The notes below the pieces were generated by a model. That model worked only from the letters and a program-made list of their open reading frames with translations, had not been told where the DNA came from and did no database searches. Position numbers and translations under genes: made by a program. From Saccharibacillus sp. JS10 (GTDB taxonomy: Bacteria > Bacillota > Bacilli > Paenibacillales > Paenibacillaceae), in the NCBI RefSeq assembly GCF_024436065.1, contig NZ_JANFNS010000010.1, positions 1-54,356 on the forward strand: 54,356 nt of DNA, in the 5' to 3' direction. Shown here piece after piece: positions 16,693-28,100 of this stretch (position 1 is its first letter; each line of letters opens with the position of its first letter).

Positions 16693-17770
16693 TGAGAATA
16701 ACTCCTTCCGCTTGAATCGTATGAGTAGAGGTGTAAGTGCGACCTTCGGAGTCGATAAGCCGAGACGGCCTGGGTTCTATAGAGAACAAGGTTAGATTCG
16801 CCGCATCGCCGACTTGGATACGACCGAGTTCCGGGCGATCCAGCCAAGCCGCAGGAGCCGTCGTAACTGCTTCGATCACTTCGGTGAGCGTATAGCCAAG
16901 GGTCAAAAACTTCGTTAATACGTTCGCCATATTATATACAGGGCCGTTCAGTCGATTTCCGCGATAAATATCTGTACTGATCGTATGTAGCGAAATTCCG
17001 GCGTCTTTGGCTTGCTGTGCCGTTTCGAAGGAGAAGCTGGCTGTGCCGTGACCGACATCTAGCTTGACGCCGCGCTCAATCGCATCGGTTAGCACCGACT
17101 TGGGCAGCCCTTTTTCGTCAAATAGATTATTAGCTTTGCCGTTCAAGTAATGCGTAACCATATCGCGGCTTCGTAGCAAAGGCATGATCTCTTCAATTAA
17201 AGGAGGTGCCGAGCCAATATGCGTCATGATCGGAAGCCCGGTATCTTCAGCAAATTGTATTGCACGCCGAAGCGGTGTAATTCCATTTTCGCCCACCACA
17301 CTGCTGCTGATCCGAGCTTTTAACCCAATAATGAAGTCAGCATGATTCTCCAAAGCTTGCATTACGGCTGTTTCATCGATCCAATGAAGCTGTGAAAGTT
17401 CGTCCGTTCGCTCCAGACCGATCCTCGATATATTAAGGAAAGCAAATAATCGGGTATGGCTCTGCTTCCGGCTTGCCGCAAGTTCGTGAATCCGATCCGC
17501 ACCGCAGCTTCCTGCGTCGACAATCGTTGTACAGCCGCCTTGAATCCCTATGGCATCAATCTCATCGCCGTACGGATCGAAAGCCGGAAAAGCATGGACG
17601 TGCATATCGATCCAGCCGCTAGACACATATAATCCTTCGCCATTAATTGTTTGGGTTCCGCTTACGGTTCCGGGCTCATGTAGACCTGTGATCCGACCGT
17701 TCTCCATCGCAATGTCGACGATCTCACCATTCAGGAACCGGACACGACTCAAAACCATACTTGGCTTCAT
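16658..17770 (-). CDS. Metal-dependent amidohydrolase/deacetylase (EF_0837/AHA_3915-like)
   Basis: A 370-residue TIM-barrel amidohydrolase with all metal-centre residues visible: His57 and His59 in DMHVHAF, a Lys151 that can be carbamylated in GLKAR, His184 in MTHIGS, His241 (or His207) and the catalytic Asp267 in ISTDIYRGN. Relatives are annotated as amidohydrolase/deacetylase and often lie beside SelA-like and KDGP aldolase genes. The ATG at 17770 fits the AGTAGG site better than the GTG one codon earlier. It is the first gene of the five-gene operon. Likely role: remove an acetyl or other acyl group from an amino-sugar acid before deamination. This is inferred from order. Confidence 0.88.
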   Translation of the reverse strand: MKPSMVLSRVRFLNGEIVDIAMENGRITGLHEPGTVSGTQTINGEGLYVSSGWIDMHVHAFPAFDPYGDEIDAIGIQGGCTTIVDAGSCGADRIHELAASRKQSHTRLFAFLNISRIGLERTDELSQLHWIDETAVMQALENHADFIIGLKARISSSVVGENGITPLRRAIQFAEDTGLPIMTHIGSAPPLIEEIMPLLRSRDMVTHYLNGKANNLFDEKGLPKSVLTDAIERGVKLDVGHGTASFSFETAQQAKDAGISLHTISTDIYRGNRLNGPVYNMANVLTKFLTLGYTLTEVIEAVTTAPAAWLDRPELGRIQVGDAANLTLFSIEPRPSRLIDSEGRTYTSTHTIQAEGVILNDQYFTCPIRA

Positions 17771-17829
17771 CACGCACCTACTTTCTGATTAAAGTCTTGC
17801 GTTCAACATACCATCGCTTTTTTGAAAAA

Positions 17830-17853
17830 ACAATATAACGTTATAATGTTTAA
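17830..17853 (-). promoter_or_regulatory. Operator-like palindrome before the amidohydrolase operon
   Basis: This is an exact 24-nt copy of the sequence at 1204-1227, with the perfect core TATAACGTTATA at 17834-17845. On the minus strand a TATAAC inside the block can be a -10, with TTGGTA about 18 nt upstream, so the site would overlap the operon promoter. A repressor (the GntR protein of the same operon) or an activator could bind here. The rest of the gap to guaB holds the rightward guaB promoter and no gene. Confidence 0.75.
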
Positions 17854-18010
17854 TTTGATTTCTTACCAAATTTTTATTTGCAGCGTTATGAAAAAGTTGT
17901 TCAATCTTGAAAAGTCTTGTTAAAAAATAGCGGAATGTCTATGCAGGGAGGACATCTATCCTACCTTTTAAAACGTTCGGAAACCGCGTAACTACGCTGA
18001 TTTTTGCAAC

Positions 18011-18039
18011 TTGACAGCCCATACCCCCTTTGCTAAGAT
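18011..18039 (+). promoter_or_regulatory. guaB promoter (sigma-A type)
   Basis: TTGACA (18011-18016), a 17-nt spacer and TAAGAT (18034-18039). The transcript would start near 18046, giving a leader of about 85 nt before guaB. No purine riboswitch core was recognised in that leader. Confidence 0.8.
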
Positions 18040-18047
18040 TGCAATAA

Positions 18048-19589
<1,542 letters not shown>

Positions 19590-19640
19590 TTTTTATTTTT
19601 GCAGCAGTATGTGGTTACTTTCATGTTGTTGCTTGATCGG

Positions 19641-19680
19641 AACGCGGCTTGCGGACTCATCTCCGTTCGCCGCGTTTTTG
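19641..19680 (+). terminator. Terminator after guaB
   Basis: AACGCGGC (19641-19648) pairs with GCCGCGTT (19669-19676), with CGGA/TCCG pairing inside the loop, followed by TTTTTG. Confidence 0.8.
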
Positions 19681-19824
19681 TTTGTGAGGAATGATCATAC
19701 AGGCATAATCGTGACTACCGGATTCCCGGTTGCTTTAGGCAGAGGGTAGGAAGACACATGACCTAACCCTGTGGTAGACTAATAACGCATGTCAGAAACT
19801 TAGCACGAGGGGAGTATTTATCCA

Positions 19825-21252
19825 TTGAAACGCATGACTTCTACTTCTAAAAAACGACTCGAAAAGGGCGGTTTTGCCCAGCCTAAATTTTTAAAAAGAA
19901 GCGTAGCTTCCGTTTTGCTTGTTCATATGCTTTGTTTGTCGGCGGTTCCAGCCAATCTGGCTAGCGCGGCATCCGCAACGTCGCAGTCGACTACAACCGA
20001 AACGACAGAAGCGGCTACACCAGCAGCGACCCAAAAAGCAATTCCACCGGTGGCAAGCCTGAATCTTGCTGTAAAAGCTGCGGTCTTGCTTGAACCAACG
20101 ACTGGAGAAGTCATTTTGTCGGTAGATTCCGATACGCCTTTTCCGCCTGCAAGCATGACCAAAATGATGACGGAATATATCGTTGCCGAGCAAGTCAAGC
20201 AAGGTAAAATGGCGTGGACCGATGTGGTAACGACAAGCAAAAACGCGGCTGCGCAAGTCGGTTCCCGTGTCTTTTTGGCGGAAGGTGACCAGCATACCGT
20301 AGAAGATCTATATATTGCGATGGCGATCGGATCGGCGAACGATGCGACGGTAGCTTTGGCGGAGACGGTAGCGCCTACCGAGCAAGAATTCGTTAAATTG
20401 ATGAATAGCGAAGCGAAACGCATGGGCATGAAAACCGCTCATTTTGCCAACTCGACAGGTCTGGATATTGCGGATATGCCGGAAGGCACGCGTCCGTCGG
20501 ATGACAAAGAAACGGTGATGTCTGCGATGGATGCGGCGATTTTGGCGAAATATATCGTAACGGATCATCCGGATTTCAATAAATATACGACACTGCCTTC
20601 GTTCCAATTCCGTCCGGGTGCAGGAGGTCGAATCGACAACTTGGACTGGATGCTGGAAGGCAACGCATCGGTGCAGAACTTCAAAGCTTATGCGTATCAA
20701 GGGCTTGACGGTCTGAAAACCGGTCACACGGCAGCAGCGGGCAACAACTTTACGGGTACAGCGGTTCGCGACGGCATGCGTCTGATCAGCGTCGTGATGG
20801 GTACGGATGTGAACGATCAAGGTTCGCGTTTCGTTGAGACTCGCAAAGTCCTGGATTACGGCTTCAATAACTTTGAGATCAAAGAAATGGTTGCGGCTAA
20901 CAAAGCGGTTGAAGGCGAAGAACCGGTAGCCGTATCCAAAGGCAAAGAAGAATCGGTAGCTTACGAGACAGCGAAAGCGATCAGCTTCGTCGTACCGAAA
21001 GGCGCAGATGCAAGCGGTCTGAAAATGCAAACGAGTCTCGAAGGAACACTGGAAGCTCCGATTGCCAAAGGCGACAAAGTCGGTACAGCCACATATACGT
21101 ATCAAGCGGAAGGCATGGAAAAAGCACAAACCAAAACCGTAGACCTGGTTGCTTCGACCGATGTTGAAAAAGCAGGTTGGTTCAAGCAATTGCTTCGCGC
21201 GATCGGCGGATTTTTCTCTGACCTGTTCGAAGGCATCAAAAACCTGTTCTAA
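19825..21252 (+). CDS. dacA: D-alanyl-D-alanine carboxypeptidase (PBP5-type, DacA)
   Basis: A 475-residue low-molecular-weight penicillin-binding protein that trims the terminal D-Ala from peptidoglycan stem peptides. A signal peptide (hydrophobic SVASVLLVHMLCLSAVPANLASA) leads to the outside. The active-site set is complete: Ser110-Met-Thr-Lys113, the Ser-Ala-Asn of IGSANDATVA, and Lys-Thr-Gly in DGLKTGHTAA. A C-terminal PBP5 domain and an amphipathic end (WFKQLLRAIGGFFSDLFEGIKNLF), which binds the membrane, are also visible. The start is a TTG (19825), supported by GAGGGGAG about 10 nt upstream. A downstream ATG at 19834 is possible but worse spaced. Confidence 0.96.
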   Translation: MKRMTSTSKKRLEKGGFAQPKFLKRSVASVLLVHMLCLSAVPANLASAASATSQSTTTETTEAATPAATQKAIPPVASLNLAVKAAVLLEPTTGEVILSVDSDTPFPPASMTKMMTEYIVAEQVKQGKMAWTDVVTTSKNAAAQVGSRVFLAEGDQHTVEDLYIAMAIGSANDATVALAETVAPTEQEFVKLMNSEAKRMGMKTAHFANSTGLDIADMPEGTRPSDDKETVMSAMDAAILAKYIVTDHPDFNKYTTLPSFQFRPGAGGRIDNLDWMLEGNASVQNFKAYAYQGLDGLKTGHTAAAGNNFTGTAVRDGMRLISVVMGTDVNDQGSRFVETRKVLDYGFNNFEIKEMVAANKAVEGEEPVAVSKGKEESVAYETAKAISFVVPKGADASGLKMQTSLEGTLEAPIAKGDKVGTATYTYQAEGMEKAQTKTVDLVASTDVEKAGWFKQLLRAIGGFFSDLFEGIKNLF

Positions 21253-21344
21253 GTTATCGAAAATCCGTTGTAACGGTGTAATCGCTCCTGTAGAATCAGC
21301 CCTTAAGAAGTTCCAAAATACGGAGCAAACAGGGGGCTATAATC

Positions 21345-22226
21345 ATGGAAGCAGGCACATCGCGCGTTAAAAGAGGTATGGCAGAAATGCAAAAAGGCGG
21401 CGTCATTATGGATGTCATGAACGCAGAACAGGCGAAGATCGCCGAAGCTGCGGGCGCGACAGCCGTGATGGCGCTTGAGCGCGTTCCGTCCGATATTCGC
21501 GCTGCGGGCGGCGTGGCACGTATGGCTGACCCGACGATCGTTGAAGAAGTCATGAAAGTCGTATCGATTCCGGTTATGGCAAAAGCACGTATCGGGCATT
21601 ATGTCGAAGCGAAAGTACTGGAATCACTTGGCGTCGATTATATCGATGAGAGCGAAGTGCTCACGCCTGCTGACGAAGTCTACCATATCGATAAACATGA
21701 ATTTACGATTCCTTTCGTATGCGGAGCCAAAGATTTGGGCGAAGCATTGCGCCGTATCGGAGAAGGCGCTTCGATGCTGCGTACCAAAGGCGAGCCGGGA
21801 ACCGGAAATATCGTCGAAGCCGTACGTCATATGCGTCTGATCAATGGACAAATTCGCAAAGTGCGCAATTTATCCAAAGACGAATTGTACGCAGAAGCAA
21901 AAAATCTTGGCGTTTCGTATGATATCTTGCTTGGTATTCATGAGACGGGTAAACTTCCGGTCGTGAACTTTGCCGCAGGCGGCGTAGCGACTCCAGCCGA
22001 TGCCGCGCTGATGATGCACTTGGGCGCTGATGGCGTATTTGTAGGTTCAGGTATTTTCAAATCCGATAATCCGGAGAAATTCGCACGGGCGATTGTAGAA
22101 GCGACGACGCATTTCGACGATTATCGCCTCATTGCCGAAGTGTCCAAAGATCTGGGCGCTCCGATGAAAGGTATCGATATTAAGCAACTTGCGCCATCCG
22201 AGCGTATGCAAGATCGCGGCTGGTAA
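21345..22226 (+). CDS. pdxS: Pyridoxal 5'-phosphate synthase, lyase subunit
   Basis: A 293-residue PdxS (YaaD). It combines ribose 5-phosphate, glyceraldehyde 3-phosphate and ammonia into PLP, forming a 12-mer with PdxT. The imine-forming lysines are in [11 protein letters not shown] and the [14 protein letters not shown] phosphate loop, both conserved. The N-terminus [20 protein letters not shown] is family-typical. An AGGGGG ribosome site lies before the ATG. pdxT begins 7 nt after its stop, giving matched expression of the two subunits. Confidence 0.98.
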   Translation: MEAGTSRVKRGMAEMQKGGVIMDVMNAEQAKIAEAAGATAVMALERVPSDIRAAGGVARMADPTIVEEVMKVVSIPVMAKARIGHYVEAKVLESLGVDYIDESEVLTPADEVYHIDKHEFTIPFVCGAKDLGEALRRIGEGASMLRTKGEPGTGNIVEAVRHMRLINGQIRKVRNLSKDELYAEAKNLGVSYDILLGIHETGKLPVVNFAAGGVATPADAALMMHLGADGVFVGSGIFKSDNPEKFARAIVEATTHFDDYRLIAEVSKDLGAPMKGIDIKQLAPSERMQDRGW

Positions 22227-22233
22227 GTTGCAG

Positions 22234-24136
<1,903 letters not shown>

Positions 24137-24163
24137 CAGGTTCTTTTCATGCAATTTATAGTC

Positions 24164-24208
24164 AAAAAGCCCACTCCAGACATATTTATATGAAAAGAGT
24201 GGGCTTTC
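24164..24208 (+). terminator. Terminator after serS
   Basis: AAAGCCCACTC (24166-24176) pairs perfectly with GAGTGGGCTTT (24197-24207); a TTT closes the stem, followed by CTG. Confidence 0.75.
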
Positions 24209-24277
24209 TGTCTTGCATGAATCGAAAAAATGAAGTATGATAATACATGTTGCACTTTTGATAAATGATTTACTTTT

Positions 24278-24366
24278 GGAGAGGTACCGAAGCGGTCATA
24301 ACGGGGCGGTCTTGAAAACCGTTAGGGGGCAACTCCACGTGGGTTCGAATCCCACCCTCTCCGCCA
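24278..24366 (+). tRNA. tRNA-Ser (anticodon UGA)
   Basis: An 89-nt class II tRNA. The acceptor GGAGAGG (24278-24284) pairs with CCTCTCC (24356-24362), followed by discriminator G and an encoded CCA (24364-24366). The anticodon loop is CTTGAAA with anticodon TGA, flanked by GCGGT/ACCGT. A long variable arm (GGGGGCAACTCC) and the T-arm GTGGGTTCGAATCCCAC are present. It sits right after serS, as in Bacillus subtilis. Confidence 0.97.
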
Positions 24367-24412
24367 TATTGCCTATTTCCCGCTCCGCAAGTCTTTGCGG
24401 CGGGTTTGACTG

Positions 24413-24454
24413 AAACGCACTTTACCGTTGGATAACGGTGGGGTGCGTTTTTTT
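24413..24454 (+). terminator. Terminator after tRNA-Ser
   Basis: AAACGCAC (24413-24420) pairs with GTGCGTTT (24443-24450), and ACCGTT (24424-24429) with AACGGT (24434-24439), then a T run. A second GC-rich hairpin (24379-24404) lies between it and the tRNA and may also end transcription. Confidence 0.85.
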
Positions 24455-24467
24455 GTGTTTACGACTG

Positions 24468-24496
24468 TTGGATTCTAGTATTTTTGAATGTATACT
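24468..24496 (+). promoter_or_regulatory. Promoter of the AT-rich orphan gene
   Basis: TTGGAT (24468-24473), an exact 17-nt spacer and TATACT (24491-24496). Transcription would start near 24503, after the upstream ATG at 24438, which rules that ATG out as the start. Confidence 0.65.
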
Positions 24497-24530
24497 AGCT
24501 ACACTTGATTGCCGAAATGGGGGAGTTCAG

Positions 24531-25118
24531 ATTAACGAGCATAAAAAGTTATTAGTTAGTTACGGAATAGATTTGGATCATAGTAATATGAGATTCCTTG
24601 TGGAAAGTTTATTACGACCTTATATGGACATCGATTCTAAACAAAAAGTTATCAAAAAGAGATCTGAATTAATTTTACAAGTACAAACCATTGATCTGAA
24701 TCCTAAAAAACCTTCTTACTCTTATTATACTAACGAATACCATCTTACTATGGCTCAACTAGATGGATTCATGTACTCTTTTTCAAAGCTTAAAGGTCAA
24801 CATATACTCTGTGATCCCAACGTACAAGGTCATTACTGGCACAGTAAGGACGAAATGGAGTTCAGTTTCCATTTATATTGTACTGAAGAAGGATCACATT
24901 TGCTTTTTTATCAATTTGGAGAAGATATAATGGCTGACGGGATTATTCAAAAATCTATAAACACTTTTCCAGAGTCACAACGTTACTTGAAGTTTTCAAA
25001 AAACTTATCACAAGAAGAAAAGGAACACTCTGTGGAAGTTTGGGTTGAAATGATGATCAGAAGATCAATATTAAAAGCGGGTGAAGAAAAGTCTAAACAC
25101 AAAGAGTATGAAAACTAA
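24531..25118 (+). CDS. Hypothetical protein, AT-rich orphan gene with probable ATT start
   Basis: I do not recognise this gene. About 195 residues are predicted from a start at 24531, with no signal peptide or membrane segment. The middle is aromatic-rich (YSYYTNEYHLTMAQLDGFMYSF, GHYWHSKDEMEFSFHLYC) and suggests a beta-rich fold. The end is charged and probably helical (EEKEHSVEVWVEMMIRRSIL). Its promoter lies at 24468-24496 and a clear GGGGGAG ribosome site at 24520-24526 is followed after a few bases by ATT. The first in-frame ATG is only at 24588 and has no ribosome site. Its base composition is clearly more AT-rich than its neighbours, a sign of acquisition. It is flanked by terminators on both sides as a single-gene unit. 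Confidence 0.65.
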   Translation: MNEHKKLLVSYGIDLDHSNMRFLVESLLRPYMDIDSKQKVIKKRSELILQVQTIDLNPKKPSYSYYTNEYHLTMAQLDGFMYSFSKLKGQHILCDPNVQGHYWHSKDEMEFSFHLYCTEEGSHLLFYQFGEDIMADGIIQKSINTFPESQRYLKFSKNLSQEEKEHSVEVWVEMMIRRSILKAGEEKSKHKEYEN

Positions 25119-25163
25119 AAAAAAGAACGGATGCCCGTGCAGTATGGGCATCCGTTCTTTTTT
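25119..25163. terminator. Bidirectional terminator between the orphan gene and the S-layer gene
   Basis: Arms of about 18 bp pair perfectly (25119-25136 with 25146-25163, inner bases GGATGCCC/GGGCATCC). T runs are present on both strands, so it ends both convergent transcripts. Confidence 0.92.
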
Positions 25164-25173
25164 GTTTCAGACG

Positions 25174-28100
25174 TTACTCACTAATCCACTTCTCCGCTCC
25201 GTTCGAAAGCACTTCATACGTATGCGTACGGGAAGCTTCTTCAATATCTCCAAATGCCCAATACGCTTTTGGAACATCTGTCCATGTCGGCTGAGTCACA
25301 CTGCTCAGTGGACCTCTTTTGAGCAAACGATTCATCATCGTCACAAGCTCGGCGCGCGTTACGCCGTCGTCTGGACGGAACGTTCCGTTTGTGTAGCCTT
25401 TTACGACACCCGTCTGGGCAAGGATCGCGATACTTTGCGCTGCCCAATGGTTTTGCGTATCAGTGAACGTAACTTGGCTAGTACCTGTCGGACTCAGTTT
25501 TTGCCAACGAACAGCCAGTGTCGCGAATTCGCCGCGTGTCAGCGGCCGGTTCGGCGCAAAACGGTCGGCAGATACGCCGAGAATGATTTGCTGCGCTTGC
25601 AACTGACTAATCGCATCGTACGCCCAGTGATTGCGCGGAACGTCAGTATAATTCGAAGCAGAAGCGGTTGTGGCTTGCGCACCATTTGCTTGCATTACGC
25701 GCCACAGCATTGCCGCGAACTCAGCACGTGTTGTCGTCTGAGAAGGGCGGAACGTGCCATTCGTATAACCTTTTACATAAGCTTGGTGCTTACCGGTTTT
25801 TGCTGGATCAACCGGAGTCGGAGTTGGTGTTGGCGTAGAGCCGCCTGGATTAGTTGGAGCCGGATATCCTGTGCCTCCCGATGCCGAACCTCCATTACCG
25901 CTATTTCCACCGCTTGCCGGCGGAGTGATGGGCTGCGCGGCAAGGATCGTAAACGTACTGAATTTACTGATTTGAATCGCGATACCTTCGATTTGTCCGT
26001 TGGCATCGTATTGAACAGTACCACGTTGCAAAGCAATTGTACCGTCGCTGTGTTGAATATATACATATAACGATGAAGCATAAGCGGCTTGTTGCGAAAG
26101 ACTTCCCGCAGGCAAATTCAATTTGTCTGCCGGGAACAACAACGTTGTATTGTAGCCGCTGTAGTTCGTCTCGATCGTCATTGGCGTACCGATTTGAGAG
26201 ACGGTATTACTGCTTTGCAGAGACTTCACTCGTGAATCGGATAAAGCTTGTTCCGTAACAGCTTCTTTTTGACCGGCTTGACGAATCGGAACGAAGCGGA
26301 AGAATAGGCTTTGTCCGTCATTTTGCAAGTCAGTCAACGTCGCTTTATCCAATTGAACATGAGCATAATCGGTTTCTAAATCCAAATCTGCTTGTCCAAC
26401 GAGCGGTGCGTAAGACGGTGCAGGGACATCGATCGTCACTTCATCCGAAGGATCGGCAGGCAGGTCGGTAACTACGACGCGAACCTTATCTTGATTGTTA
26501 GTGATCGCTGCTTGAAGCGCCGAAGACAATTGCGAAGCTTCAGCGACGACTTTATCGATCTTGGTGCCGTCGGACAGAGTTTTGCGTGTAATCGGCGTTT
26601 GTTCGATATCCGTTGCGCTATCGCCGATACGAATCGGGACGTTACGCGTTACAGAGGAGTTTGTAATACTCAGCCCTTGTGGCTTGACGATCACTAAGAA
26701 CGTACGGCTCATTTCTACGCCATTTTCGACAATGCTAGCTGTCAAGATCACAGAAGCTTCGTTGTTGATTGGACGCGATACGATACCTGTAGGGCTGACA
26801 AGCTGCGGTTGGTTCGTACTCCATATAACCGGTAGTCCGTCTTGAGTCGTCGGCAGAATCAAGTCTTGACTGACAAATTCCCAAGAGTCTGTACCTGTGT
26901 ATCCGATTTTGAGATTGTTTAACGCGTTTTTCACTTCTTCTTGCACGCTGGCACGAATGACTTCAACGGCATAGGTTACCGAAGTCAGTCCGTCTTGCGC
27001 GGTGATTTCGAAATTGATCGTTTGGCTGCCTACTTTTAGATCCGTGACATAGGCTTCGGTATTGGCGTCATAAACGGCTCCGGTAACAGTGAGCGTAGAC
27101 AAAGCATTTGCTGTTTTGGCTTTGATTTCATACTGCTCAATGTTATAAGGTACGTTTACTTTGTAAGACGTCACACCGGAATCGAATGTAGGCTTCAAAT
27201 CAACAGGCGAAGCAGTCAGGCTGCTTAAGCTAGCATCTTGATTCGGCTTACGGGTGACTTGAATGGTATAGGTTTTAGTTGTAATCCCATCGGCTGCTGT
27301 AACTTTGATGGTGATCACATTGTTGCCGGTTTGCAGCAACACAGATTTAGAAGCGATTCCATTCCCTGCGAACTCATCGTTCACTTCGATTTTGGCATCG
27401 GGATTAGCGGCAGTCAACGCAACGGTAACCCCAGATATATAGTCATCTACCGATGCGAAGTAACTGGTCTGCATAGGCGTAAAGATCGGTACTAACTCGC
27501 CCACCGATAATGCCGCGCTGCTTAGATTAGCATTGGCATTCAGGAAGTTCACGCTTGCCGTTTGGCTAATCGTAATATTGGCATCGGCAACACTCGCTGT
27601 ATAGAAGACATTTTCTGTTGCTGTATTCGATACGGTAAAGTTTGCTACGCCATCAATGTTCGTTTTCGCTTTCGTCGGGGCAATCAGCGAACTTCCGCTA
27701 CCTTGCGACAGCGTGACTTCGCGATTCGAAATGACATTGCTATACGAGTCTTTAAGCGTGACGGTAATATTCGCTGTATCCAATCCGTTTGCTGAAGCTG
27801 TTGGCTTGGATGAGGTGACCGTCGAAGTTGTCGCATCGACTTCACCTGGCGTAAACGTCGCCGGAACCGGATGGAGAGTCAATGTGACTGCGCCAGAAGT
27901 TGCGGTGTAGATTACACTTTCTGCTTTTGTGCTTTTGACCGTGAATGTAGCGACACCATTAGCATCCGTTGTACCTTGCGTAGCTGTAATTGTTGAACTT
28001 CCGCTACCTTGAGAAAGAGTAACCGCTTTGCCGCTAATCACATTATTGTTTTTATCTCTCAGCGTCACGGTGATCGTTGCTTCATCTAGATTGTCGGCGG

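Noticed and set aside
24438-24530. ATG at 24438 as the start of the orphan gene
   Set aside because: It overlaps the terminator of tRNA-Ser and lies upstream of the gene's own promoter, with no ribosome site.
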